Origin: Leucocoprinus leucothites
Taxonomy: Eukaryota; Basidiomycota; Agaricomycetes; Agaricales; Agaricaceae
Length of the DNA: 64,000 nucleotides
NCBI GenBank assembly: GCA_013368445.1
Contig: JAACJO010000023.1
Span: 248,001 to 312,000 of the forward strand
Reading direction: 5' to 3'
This document shows, piece after piece, positions 38,245 to 50,474 of the stretch (position 1 is the stretch's first letter; every line of letters begins with the position of its first letter). A program made the position numbers and the translations under genes. The notes beneath the pieces are model-generated. The model saw only the letters and a program-made list of their open reading frames with translations. It had not been told where the DNA came from and ran no database searches.

Positions 38245-41200
38245 TCACCGCCCCGGTGTCCCGGAACCAGCAGGAACCTTCCTCGAACCAGTGCCAATAG
38301 TCCTCTTCGTGACATACTCCTCATACTCCTTCCTCGCAACAGCAGCAGCCCGCTTATGTTCAGCCACGAACTCCTCGGGCAGCTTTGGCACAGGAGGTAC
38401 TGCCGGGACTCGCTCTCCACGCTCATCTAGCATTGCTTCGACATGCTTCAGGAACCGCTGCCGCACTTCATCGCTCCTCTCCGTATCCAAGAAGCTCGCG
38501 CGACTGTAGATACTTGCGCTGTATCTGCTGCGACCTTTGCCGTTGCTATGTCCATGCCCGCTATTGCTTGAGCCGTCGTTTTCCTCGTCAGATATGTAAA
38601 CTGTTGATGGGTGACGACGCGAGCGGCGGTTCGACAACTCGTCTTCGGGATAGTGGGACGCATCTTCCGGGTCATAGTCGTCATAAGCGGGCTCATCGCC
38701 CTCCTCAAGCGCACGCCCGGAAGGTTCGGCCCCAAAGCCACCATCGGCTACACCTCCATGTCCATAATACTCGTCGACTACAAAACTGTCATATCTGGAA
38801 TCACCGCTAGGACCCATGACGTTGGACGAAGGCGAAGGTGATATAGGTGCATTCTCGCTTAGGCTTGAATTCGACAGCACGGAGGGTGCGCTCTGCTGGA
38901 AAGCCTCATGACTCTTCCTGGTCGCAATGGCATCACCCGCTATCTCTTGCATCTCCTCCACGTCCTTCCTCGACAAATCGTGAATTCTCGATTCTCTGAA
39001 CCTTGCAAGGACGTCACGAACACCCTCCATCCCATCCTCGTCCTCATCCGCACCGGTACTCTGTCTCTCCGAATTACTATCTTCCCAGCCAGACCAGGGA
39101 GAGGTCGCTCGCGGAGGAAGAGAAGTGTTTGTATGGTTGTTGACGGTGAGAGTATTTTTGGGTGAATGCGAGGGGCCTTTGGAAAATGGAAGGACGGGGA
39201 ACGGTGACTCTCGTCCTCGAACGCTTGTACCCCTATTAAGGCCCGGCGGGGCATTGATAATCGGAATTGCTGTCGGAGGTGCAGTCGAGGTAGGACTCGG
39301 GTTCTTCGTGGGGCTTGGAACCCTACCATTCATACTAGCGCCATTTGCAGATGGATTAGGGAATCTACCCTGTTGGCTCAAGCTCCGCTGTACTTTTGCT
39401 CTGAGAGCACTCCCGGCGGCGGCGGACGAGGGGTTGAAGCTCGTTGGTGGTGCTCTGCCATGACCGTTTGTACCATCACTATAGCTTGGCGAAGATACTA
39501 GCAAAGGCGATGGTAGAGGAGATCCAGTCGTCACCGCAATTCCCACATTCACTGCCAGGTGCCCATTGGCACTTGTATTGCCTGAAGACATCGGGGACGG
39601 CGGGATAGGCGAGGAGTTGGTAGGAACACTGGGCAACGGGCTCAGAGGTGGCGGACTAGGTGGAGGTATGTCATAGTGCACAAAAACATTCGGCGGGCCT
39701 GGTAATCCAGACAATCGGCTTCCTGAGGGTGGAGACCCCACAACATTCATGCCTGGACCACGGAGCATCGGCGATGCACGACCAGAAGTATTTGGTGATG
39801 TAGACCTGGAAATCGGACCGGCAGGGCTATTGCCATAACTATCCGGTCGAAGAGTGCTCCAGGAGACTTGCCTCGCTAACGTTGGTTGCCCGGGTTGCCC
39901 CTGGGATTTTAGCTGAGATAGGGAGGTTTGTTTCGACAGGCTAGGGTTACTCTGGAAGTTATGGGATACAGGTGGGTGAGAGGGTCTTGGAGGGGAGTGC
40001 ATAGAAACAGTGCTGGAGAAACCTTCAGTAGGGGAGCCATTTGATCTTGTGCGAAGAGGAGTACTCGGAATGTTCAATGACGAAGGTGGAGGTGGGGCCA
40101 TGGACGGGTTACGCATCGGATTAGTTGATCCAGGCGTTGCTTCAGTATCACGGGTCAAAGGTAGTGAAATCACAGGTTTCTTCGTCTCCCTCTCGCGCTC
40201 CCTTTCCATCTCCTTCCGCTCCTTCTCTCTCTCCCTCTCCTCACGCTTCTCCTTCTCAAAACTATCACCGCTCGATGCACTACTCCTGGCCGCTGAACCC
40301 CCGAGAAAGGGTAACACCCGTCTCCTACTTGGCGTTGGAGGGACTGACGAAAACCCTGGAACCATGCCAGAAGTCGAAGGTAAAGGTACAGCGGGAACAT
40401 CATTGTTGGACGACTGGCGACTGAGCACCCCACTCTTACCGGGAGCATTCTGAGAATGGGAAGTCGACACAGACGTTGCCGTTGATGTCCTCGCAGCACC
40501 CGTGGAATAGGAATACGCGTTCGTGGATGTCGATGTCCGGCTGGTTGTCACTGTACCGGCTGAACCTGGACGTGGGCCATAGTGCGTTGATGATGATGAT
40601 GCCGAAGGAAAAGAAACGGGGGGAGCAGAAGAATACTGTGGTGGTGGAATGGTCAAATTAGGAAGGGGAGGTGCAATATGTGAATAGCCTGTTGAGGAAG
40701 ACATGGCGGAATCTGCGGTTCTCGGACGTGTAGGTGTTTTTGTACGGTGAGGAGGCGACGGGAGACGCGAGGTTGAAAACATCTCCCCAGACAATTCTAG
40801 CCCAAAGTCAATTCCTAGCCCGGAGCCAGATGTTGGTCCGCCAGTTGGCGACTGGGGTCCACTGGGTCCTAGAGCAATCATGGGCGCGCCAGTCTCTTTG
40901 TTCAAGGTTGTGGCGAACCGGTCTGCAATAGGCAAAGGAGGTGGCTCCACTTGTACCGGAATATATTTTGGACTCTCTTTGCTCAGATCGCTCTTGGATG
41001 ATTTGTTCCCCAGCCTGAAGAACAGACTCCTTGACTTCTTCACATCTTTGTCATCGCCACTGCCCTTCTTCTTTTTCTTTGACTTCTTGCTCCCGTCGGT
41101 CTCATAGCCAGTGAACTCAAACGGCGACACGAGTGCCGAATTAGCAACGGGGGAAGCTTTGGCCAGTGATTTTGTCCGCTTCCGGGGATCACTACCGTCG

Positions 41201-42478
41201 ACCGTCAGATCTGAGGCTGTTTCTATTGTCAAGAAACTGTTGGCGCTGGAACCAGGTAGCGAGGGGGCTGCGAAAAGGGGAACTGGAGGAACGAAGTCAA
41301 TCTCCGCCTCCTTCCCCTTGTCCTTCTTGTCCTTCTTCTTGTCCTTTTTTCGCTTTGAACCACTCATGAAGCCCCCTTCACTTTCATAGCCATCACGATT
41401 TCCACTTCGTTTTTTCTTGAGTTTGGATGGCGTGGTGGGACGCGGGACTTGTGCAGCATCAGGGACATGGGGTATGAGAGAATGAGACTCGGAGGATATC
41501 GCAAAAGGAACGACATTGGGAGATTGGATGTGTTGGACATGAAAGTTGCCGAGACTCTTCTGGGCATGATTGAGGGTGCTCGAATGATTTTGCGAGGACG
41601 GAGATGATGGCGTCAGTGGGTATCTGCCGGACAGCGGAGATGAACCGGGCGATTCCTCTGCTGAATGGGTTAAGCCCGGAGAAGTAGGCTAAAAATGAAA
41701 ATGACGCCCGTTAGCCAATCAATCTAATCGGAATAGAAGTCAAACAGATGATTTAAAGGAGGAAATGAAATGATGGTGTCGCTTTCGCATTCTAGAACGC
41801 GAAAGAGTGCAACGTAGAGACCCAAATGAACCTCTAGTTACATACACCATCAACAAAATGCACCTGGGCGTCGGCCTCAGTGCCAAGAATGAAGAAAGGG
41901 CTGAAAGAAGGCGAAGGTTGCATGATAGGCATCTGCTAATTTTGCTTCACAAATTTGCCTGCTCCACAAGAGAATTCGAAGGGAAGTAGACATAAGGACC
42001 TTGGGGCAGGTTGTCTAATGATAAAAATGGACATCACAGACAAGAAAAATGCTGCAAAGGTGAAGCGAGGAGGCGATAGAAGCATGGACGCAAAAGGTAT
42101 TAATGAGAACGTTATTCAAGGGGCGTCGTCAAGTCGAGAGCGGTGAACAGCTCAGAGTATGATCGGTGAACGCCACAGACTTCGAACAGTGCGCGTTGCA
42201 TTGCCTCGAGCCGAAGAATCAAGAAGCAGAAGTCGCCCGTAACTTTGAGGAAGAGAAAAACGACTAGTACATACCTCGTCTTCCTCCTTGAGCTGGTTAT
42301 TGAACATCCAGTCCGCGACGGCTGGGTTCACCCCAAGCCCGAGCTCCAGCGCGGCATCCAACACAGACGCTCTAAGTGCACCAGACTCGCGTGTAGCGTC
42401 GGGGATCGTTGGCTTCTGTGGTCTCGGCCTGGGACGCGCAGGGGGTATATTCAGTACACCGTGGCCATGATGCGACAT
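38245..42478 (-). CDS. Large disordered Ser/Pro-rich protein (1215 aa)
   Basis: Two exons, 42478-42275 and 41688-38245, separated by a 586-bp intron, long for this locus. Exon 1 encodes MSHHGHGVLNIPPARPRPRP and an acidic helix ending NNQLKEEDE. The rest is almost entirely low-complexity: basic clusters (KLKKKRSG, SKKSKKKKKGSGDD), long Ser/Pro/Thr tracts, a charged single-helix segment (EKEKREEREREKERKEMERE), an ordered C-terminal part with DVLARFRESRIHDLSRKDVE and VRQRFLKHVEAMLDERGERV, and a final positively charged tail. I recognise no family. The basic clusters could be nuclear-localisation signals and the Pro-rich tracts SH3 ligands, so a scaffold or polarity-related role is conceivable but not shown. 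Exon 1 could belong to a longer model if small exons hide in the large intron. Confidence 0.75.
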
Positions 42479-44898
42479 GGTTGTTTTTGACGGTAATAAA
42501 AACAAAGAACGTGCGAGCGCGCTGCGCCCAGAAGAATGAACTCAAGCAAGGGTATTATCCAGCGGGAGAGCAGAAAAGAGTGAACAGGGCCAGAGAGCGT
42601 CGCAGGAGTTAGAGGAAGGTCGGAAGAAACAAGAAGAATAAAGGCCAAAGCCAGGAGTGGGAACTCTTTCCTTCCAAGCCCATTTATTGCCTCACGTGAT
42701 CAAGGCACCCCCGAATATTATTATATGCTCGTATTCCGGATCAGGAAACGATAAGTTCGTCCCTTCAAAGTCCTCCTTTCCGCCCCTTCATTTTCGCTTT
42801 GTGCCTCGCTCTCGCTCCGTCTCAACTCGCCAATTCCTTAGCATTAACCAGACAGATGGACGAAATACTCCAACGTCTCAGTTCGGCGCGAACAAGCGAT
42901 GACTGGGTATAAGAAACTGGTCTCGGTATTTGCCTTCGCCAGAATGTCACCTTAGCAACCTTCATTTCTCTCTTGTCTCCTCCCTGATGTCCCCGAGCGC
43001 CTCTCTCCTAAACATCGCGCTTGCTGTCTGGGCAAACGCACAGGAGGTGGCCACGTCGGATGTTAGGTCGACTCTAATTGACATCTGCCTCTCCGCTCCA
43101 ACCTTTGAATTAAACGTCGAGGGTACAACATCCCGTCGGCTCCACTACTTGTCACGGTCTTTAGTTTCAACTTGGTATCTCATCAGGGCAGTGTGAAGCC
43201 ACAAAGTCCGCAATGATGACCATCTGCGTCATCGTTGACTGCGCTGTGATCCCAAAGCGACACAGAGTTGCTTACTTTGTGGCGGTTCTCATCTTTCTGG
43301 TCAAATACGCTTTCGTATATTTTTAAAACTCAATGTCAAGCGCTGATGGTATCTTTCACTACTCAGTCACATCCGTCCCGTTGACATTTTGGTTATTGAC
43401 GCGTCCAAATCAACGGTCAATCCGGTCACTAGTGTTTGTATGCGATTCAATGACGATCCTCCTCTGAAAGACCGAAGGACCAAAGATAATCTGACCCCTC
43501 TCAGGTTTCCACTTACACCTGAATTCTCAAGCAGAACTATATCATTGATAAACGGCATGACCACCAAGCCCTTCAAATTCTCAGGCGAGGCCTGGATTCC
43601 ATTCGAACCTGTGCAGTGTAGTCTTCTACAGTCTTCTCCACATCACACATCTATGATAAGTAAGGGACGGCTTACCGGTACAAACCTAAGTAGGGTACCT
43701 TACTTGTCCCTACATATGTCACTTATTCCCATATGCTGTCAACCCCTACTACAATCAACAAATCAACGATGATGCAGATGAACACTTGAGTCGCCAAGGG
43801 TAAATGGGCGCTTGGCTACTCAAAATCAATAATCAGCCCAAGTGCCCGAGCCACTCAAAAGAGTACTCCACGCTGTTGTACACTGCGAGAAAACCGCCCA
43901 GACCCCGGGGCCGCATCTCCAGCCGACATTCGGAGGAAAAAAAACACGGGTACCATCCCGACTCGCAACCGCGTTTTCTCACTGACAGCTCACCGACCAC
44001 ACTGTCCCTCACCAACCCTGATTATTCTCGGAACATTATTAAAAGAAGCCCATGAGCCTCCCGAGAACTGACATTTGTGCCACTGACGTTAGCCTCGTCT
44101 TTGACTGACTGACTGACAAATGACAAAAAAACGAAAGAGTCAAGCCCGCACATCTCCAGTCGACAGCCTGCAGGCTCTCAACCGATTACGCCGAGACTTT
44201 TCGCATACATATTTTCATTGAGTGGCGTTTTCTGTGCACATGGACACACGTCGCCCAGCGCAAAGTGCCGACATCAAACTCCCATCAGCGTTTTGTCATC
44301 AATGCATCACTCTCCTCATCTTTCGAATTCCCGCAACTCCCACCCATCACAATTAACATTAACAACATTCGTTTCACGTCACGTCCACTTTCAAACTCAG
44401 ACCCGAACAACGTGGGGAAAACAAACATAATACCACGGCACTTTTTTCATTCCTTGAAATCCAGACCCGAACAATTTGATTCAAATTGGCATGACATGTC
44501 ATTAAAAAAACCAGAAAAAAAAAGACAAAGGGGTAATCGATAATAAAAAAAGAAACTCTTGAGAACGAGCAACACGAAATCAGTAGCAACGATTAATAAG
44601 AGAGAAAAAGAAACTCAGTCAGACTAAAGGGGAAAAAGGGAGAGGGAACACAGAGAGAGTGGACAGCCAGTGATTTTCTCAAGCGCGCAGAGGGAACGAG
44701 GGACTCGTGTGTAATACTAAGGGGGAAAAAACCGAACTCGAAAGAAAACTGTAGCTGGAGTAAAGGCAGAGGGGGTAACCGATTATCATGGAAAACAATC
44801 AAAGACTCGGGGGGGGGGGGGAAAAAGCCAAAACCAATAGAGAGAAAGAGAGACCATAAAGCAGAACCAAAACCACCAGTGAGTACCTATGTCGTGAA
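42479..44898. other. Gene-free interval, 2.4 kb
   Basis: Between two same-strand genes: 5' region of the disordered-protein gene and 3' region of KIN1. Several open frames under 130 codons have no splice support. Notable are a (gact)n microsatellite at about 44103-44117 and a poly-G run near 44810. No RNA gene was recognised. Confidence 0.45.
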
Positions 44899-47800
44899 TC
44901 ACAACTTCAACTCCGTCAACACCCTCCTCGCCAACATCTGATACTGCCATCCATCCCCACTCGTCCTCCTGAACTGTATCCCATGCAATGGCAACCACGG
45001 AACCTAACCCACACTCATCAGCAAACCCTCATACAAAAAAAAAATCACAAAAAATCACGAACCTTGACAATATTAATCTCAAACCTCACACTCAACTGAT
45101 TCTTCGCAATACTCTCAAACACCTCTCTCCCAACCTCTCCAGAAGGTAACGGACTCGGACTCCTCGGCGGCAATGGCGCACTACCAGCACTCCCCACCGT
45201 GCCCACTGTGCCCGTAGCACCCGCACCAGCGAAATCCCTCGGAATAGGCGGCAACACCTTACTCTTATTCGACACCGGCGAATACGACCTTATTGATCCC
45301 TGCTGATCACCTGAAGAAGGATCCTTGAGGTGCTGCTGTTGCTGCTGTTCTTGCTGATTCGACGCCGCCACAACAGTCTGATTCGACGCAACATTGAAAA
45401 ACGACGAACTCCCACTCGAAGGCGTAGCAGTCAATCCTGTAGCAGTGGCTGTAGTCGTGCCACCACTAGGTCTTCCCTGAACTTGCAGAGGCGCATTCGC
45501 AGGCCCATCACCCAAATGAACTTGTCCCTTCTCCTTCTCCTCCCTCTCCCTCTCTTTCTCCCTCTCTTTCTCCTTCTCCTTCCCCTTATCTCTCTTCATC
45601 CCGAAACTCAACTTACTCGCCTTCTTCACAATCGACGGCTTCCCAGGCGACGACGGCCCCACCTCTCCCCCACTCCCACTCCCAACACCACCCCCACTCA
45701 ACGAATACTGACCCACAGACCTCCCAGCCTCAACACCCACCACATTCACACTCGCAACATCAATCGACGGCGAATGCACACACTCAAACCCTCCCCTCAT
45801 CTCCCTATACTGCACTTGCATCCGATCCAACACCCTCCTAATATCCGCCTTAATCACCACAGGCGTCTTCGAACTCGTCGTCGCAACACTGAATAAACCT
45901 TTCAAATACACAGGTTTATACCCCTTCTCCCCATGTTCGTGCTCCTCGTGCTCCTTATCTTCTTCTTCTCCTTCGCCTTCTTCAGCATCAACATCGGCAT
46001 CATCGTTATCGCCTTCCAAAACCACCTGTTCCCCTCCACGAGCAGTGGGGAAAAACCTCTCAACCAACGCAGCACCAGGTCTCCCCGCATACCCAGTCGA
46101 AGGCCTCCTCACCCTCCCAGGCGTCATTGTCATCGTCGCACCACCCTGCGTCGTAGTATAACTCGGCACAGCAGCACCCGCACTCGAACTAACACCAACA
46201 CCAATAAGATGCGCCGGTCCTCCCGTACTACTCCTCCTGTCGTGACCCTGACCCACAGAAAGCGTATTGGCACCAGCACCAGAAGCACCACGTCGACCAT
46301 GATGATGATGATCCAAAATTGTGGCGGCACGTCTATGCACAGATCCAATTGGTTGACTAACCGAACTCGTCAACGTTCTCGCATGGGGTGAAGGAGAGGT
46401 AGGCGTAGGCGGTGTGGTTGTAGTGATCGGCGGGGCAGTAGCAGGAACACATGGCGTAGGCGTACTCGTGCTTCCCTCTTCATCTCCCTCGACCTCTTCA
46501 ACAGTGGCAGTCGGTGTATCCCCACCAGCATTACGATCTTCATCCTCCACAATCGCATCTCCAGCTCCCACCACAGCAGGTCTCTTCACTGACCCACCAG
46601 CACTAGCATTAGTACTCGTGCTCTTCCTCCCCTCCTCATTATTAGCACCTGCACTCGCTCCATGTGTAGACCGCCCACCACCCGGACTACCACCACCACT
46701 CCCAATCAACAAGCTCCCAAACCTCCTCACAAGCGTCGCACCACCACTAACCAACCCTTGTCCACCATGCCTCTCCTCCTCCCTCTCCCTCTCCCTCTCA
46801 GCAAAAGTAGTAACCTCAGGACCAGCGGTCCTCGGAACACCCTCTACACCTTGCAACCCAAGTCCAACAATACCCATCTCATCCGTACCTGCACCAGTAG
46901 CAGGGTTATGGACAGTGGCAGTAGGCGTAGCAGGTGCATTCCTCCCAAACACACTCCCCCATCCCAAGCCCTTCCCCATACCCAACACTCCCGCAGCAGC
47001 AGCAGCAGCAGTTGGTCTCTGGGACAATGAATGACTTCTCCTATGTCCCGCAGCAGGCGGAGCCCTAGGTACCCTCGGCAACAACTTTCCTCCTTGTCCC
47101 TCCTTCCCTTGGTCCTGTCCTTGCCCTTGAACCTGCCCATCTGGCGCTCTTCTCTGAGGCTGCAACCCCCCAATCGAAGGCGTATGCCCATGATGATGCG
47201 GCGAGGTAGGCGTCCCAGGTGGCAACTGCCCTCCCATATCCCTCGCTCTAGGCTGCGGTCCCACATTCTGATGATTATTAAACGTCGGCGTCGTAGGACT
47301 CGCTCCACTCCCAGCAGCACCAGCAGCGGTAGGATCATAAGAAGCAGTGGAATAATGCGACGATTCGGGGACGGGAAGTCGGGGTAATGGCATACTGTAA
47401 TCCGGTTTCCCTGTGGTTGGAGTGGTCGCGTTGGGCACGTTGAGGGCCTGAGTCTGAGCTTGAGCTTGAGCAGCTTCTTTCCGACTCGTTGGTGCAGCTG
47501 CAGCAGAAACAGGAGCCTGAGGTTGCGTTTGCACTTGGCGAATCTGGGTATACGCATCCTCCGTTATTGTTGTTGTCGTCGTCGCTGGTGCCGCTGGTGC
47601 ATCTCCTGCACCCGCAGGTGCCTTCTCAGCCTTCTCCAACTTCTCCAACTTACTCTCTCCACCCTTCGTATCCAAAATACTCAACTGCGAACTCGCAAAC
47701 ACACCAGGCCCATAAACCCTATCCCTCTCCATCTTCTCTCTCGCAAGATAATACATCGAAATCAAAGGATGAAATCCCTTTGTCGGATCCGGTGGCTCTT

Positions 47801-49781
47801 TCCCTCCATCCCCGCCGCTACCACCAAAGTAGCTGCTGGAACTGTGATGCCCATGCCCAGAGAGTAAACTGTTATATGACCCAGGTGGGGAATGCGACGA
47901 AGGTGATAGGGGTGGTGATGTTCCCGTGCCTGTATGATGTGATGGGTGATGATGGGAGGAAGAGGTAGCAGAAGATGGAGAAAAGAGTTTCCGGCGGTAA
48001 TAGTCGAATCCAGAGAACCGACGCGACTTTTTTAGGTTCGATGAAGGCGTCGTGGGCGGTGGTGGTGCATTGGTATTATACCCATTCGACTCGAACTTCG
48101 TAGAACCCGAATCAAACGACATGGCTCCCAAACTCGAATTCGATAAACTGTCTCCCCATCTTCCAAACACGGAACTCAACCCTCCACTACTCTTCTCTCC
48201 ATTAGCTGATTGCCCGTTCCCCCAATGACTTCCTAGTGCACCTCCGCGTTTACGTTCCCAGTATTGTACTGCACGAATGTAGCCCTCTGATTCGAGTATT
48301 TTGACCAGTTTCCGTTCGATTTCGTCTTCGGTGCCAAATTCGAAACCCTTCATGCCTTTGATGACTTGTTTGTCTAGTTCATCTGAACGTAGAGGGTCCC
48401 GATGTACGAGATGAGGTTCTGGGGGACCAGAGTGACCTCGGACCATCCATGGATGCGTGAGTACTTCGTGTAGTGTTGCGCGGTTGGATGGGTTGGTGAC
48501 GAGCATTCTTGAGAGGAGATGTTTACATTCTAAGCACAAAACATAAGCAACCAAGGGGGAAGAGGAAAGGCGGTGGAAAACGCACCAGCACTCAACCAAA
48601 CGGGATACTCAACCAAGCCTCTCTTGATTTTAGCATGCAGCGCCGGCATGCTCTGATCATCAAAGGGAACTTTTCCACAGACTAGAACGTAGAGTACGAC
48701 TCCGAAGCTCCATACGTCGACTTCTGGCCCCGTGTAAACACGGGCGTTTAAAAGTTCCGGCGCAGCAAAGTAGAGCGACCCGCAGAATGTAGAGAGGTGG
48801 CTTAGTGGATCATACAAGTTGGAGAGGCCAAAGTCGATGATTTTGATATTTCCAGTCTGAGATATAAGGATGTTTTCGATTTTCAAGTCTAGCGAGGCAC
48901 GATGAGCAAAGGGGGGATAGATGATATGAGAAATACACGCACCCCGATGAACCACATTATTCTGATGACAATATTCAATGGCACTCCCAATCTGCCTTGC
49001 AAACTTTCTGGCAACGCGCTCCCTCAGGCGACCATGACTAATAATATAGTCGAGCATCTGGCCGCCATTGACATACTCAAAGACCATGTAGTAATGATGC
49101 TGGTGAACGATCATCTCTCTCATACCGCAGATATACGGATGATAGAGCAGCATGGAAAGCGCGGCCTCTCTGAGCGTGCGGATCTCCTTGGAAGCATCCT
49201 TTGTTGCCTGTTTCTGTGCAGATTCAGACATGGCGCCGTGGCTTGGGGGAGGCTGTGGATAGACACGAGGGAGAATCTTGACAGCGAGCTGAAGGAAAAG
49301 TTGTTAGAGGACGAGCAAGGCATTGTCGACGTTGATCACGCACCTTTTCTCCCGAGATATTGTGCGTTGCTAGCTTGACTTTACCCATACTGCCAGCGCC
49401 GAGAGTCTTACTGAGGGTATAATCACCCAGTACTCTGTTTGAGCGCGACCTCCCGCTCTGTGACGCCGGCTGGGAGCTCTCCCTCCTCCTCGAATGCTGC
49501 TGTTGAGGCGGCTGCTGCTGCGTAGTAGTAGTAGAGCTGGAGCCCGAAGCATCTCTCGCAGCAGGAGTCTGACGGTCATCTTGCTGGTTGTGAAAGCTAT
49601 AAGCCTGCGGGGGCATAGAAAGGGGCCTTGGACGTGTGTGGTGGGTGTGGGATGTATGCCTTGGCTGCGGCGGTTGTGGTGGTGGAGATTGTTGGGCTGT
49701 GACAATGTCGTCTACCTCGTGCTGAGGACTCTGCTCTGGCAGAGCAGGTAAATGTGTAGCGACAGACGGGTGATACGACAT
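44899..49781 (-). CDS. KIN1: Serine/threonine kinase Kin1 (MARK/Par-1 family)
   Basis: Cell-polarity and exocytosis kinase, 1552 aa. Five exons in phase: 49781-49344, 49288-48943, 48888-48586, 48529-45063 and 45003-44899. The kinase domain shows the glycine loop [15 protein letters not shown] lysine K150 in LAVKILPR, the catalytic loop HRDLKIEN (D262), DFGLSNLYD (D280), the activation-loop segment [15 protein letters not shown] and a cap at HEVLTHPWM. About 1000 low-complexity residues follow, then a C-terminal KA1 membrane-binding domain: [29 protein letters not shown] and, in the last exon, [19 protein letters not shown] to the end. Two small terminal exons complete the domain. The family is activated by upstream kinases at the T-loop and binds acidic phospholipids via KA1. 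ATG 49781 is preferred; no ATG lies upstream in frame. Confidence 0.95.
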
Positions 49782-49891
49782 GGCCTCCGTACAAAGCAAG
49801 AAACAAATTCCTCTCTCCGTCTGTGCGCCTCTTTCAATTCCCGTGTGGGAGCTTTTGTCCTTTTACAACAATTGCCTATCTACGCTTATTA

Positions 49892-50273
49892 TTATTTACG
49901 CAGCCACATCACTGGGTGTTGCCTCAACATGGGCCACGGTGGGATAATTGCCTGTACAACACTCAGAACAGCACACACATTACTCTGCAGAATGTCACTC
50001 ACGAGGAGGAGGAGTGCAGTCGCAGCACCAAATATTCCGAAAGTCACGGACAGCGACTGCATCGCAAAGCCAACCACAAATGACACGCCCTGCAACAACG
50101 TCAGCAACCAACAAATATATTCCACAAATCTAAACCTTACCGTCGCACCAACCAGCACATACCGCGACATCTCATCCACCGTCTGCTGTCCAATAAAGTC
50201 CTGCAACACCGTCAGTACACTATCCCGCTAGACCGCCCACACGCACAATCTTGCCCTCGAGGTAGTCTTGCAT
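49892..50273 (-). CDS. SPC1: Signal peptidase complex subunit SPC1 (77 aa)
   Basis: Small ER membrane subunit of the signal peptidase complex, which removes signal peptides from secreted proteins. Four tiny exons in phase: 50273-50247, 50200-50141, 50089-50003 and 49951-49892. The protein begins MQDYLEGKIDFIGQQTVDEM, the usual start of Spc1/SPCS1, has two short membrane helices (SFVVGFAMQSLSVTFGIFGA and the following Leu run), and ends with the family hallmark PPWPMLRQHPVMWL. Length is slightly shorter than yeast Spc1. It lies 110 bp upstream of the KIN1 start and 201 bp downstream of the oxidoreductase stop, all on the minus strand. Confidence 0.87.
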
Positions 50274-50474
50274 TGTTGCTGGTCTGAACAAAGCGATCAA
50301 CGTGTCATTACTCTTGACCATACACGGCCATTGCCGGTTCCACGCCCACAATCACTCAGCGCGCTACACATCCAGTATCCTAGATACTATCCATGCTACG
50401 CTGAAGATGAAAATGGAAACCTCACATGCGGGCTCTACATCCCGACTAGGATTTATAGACATTCATATGTACAA

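Noticed and set aside
44101..44830. (gact)n microsatellite and poly-G run
   Set aside because: Short simple repeats in spacer DNA; no array structure, so not a CRISPR or telomere-like element.
45330..47557. Long frames of 188, 206 and 237 codons overlapping the KIN1 linker
   Set aside because: They are Arg/Leu- or Ser/Pro-rich products of the low-complexity KIN1 coding sequence read in other frames, with no splice structure.
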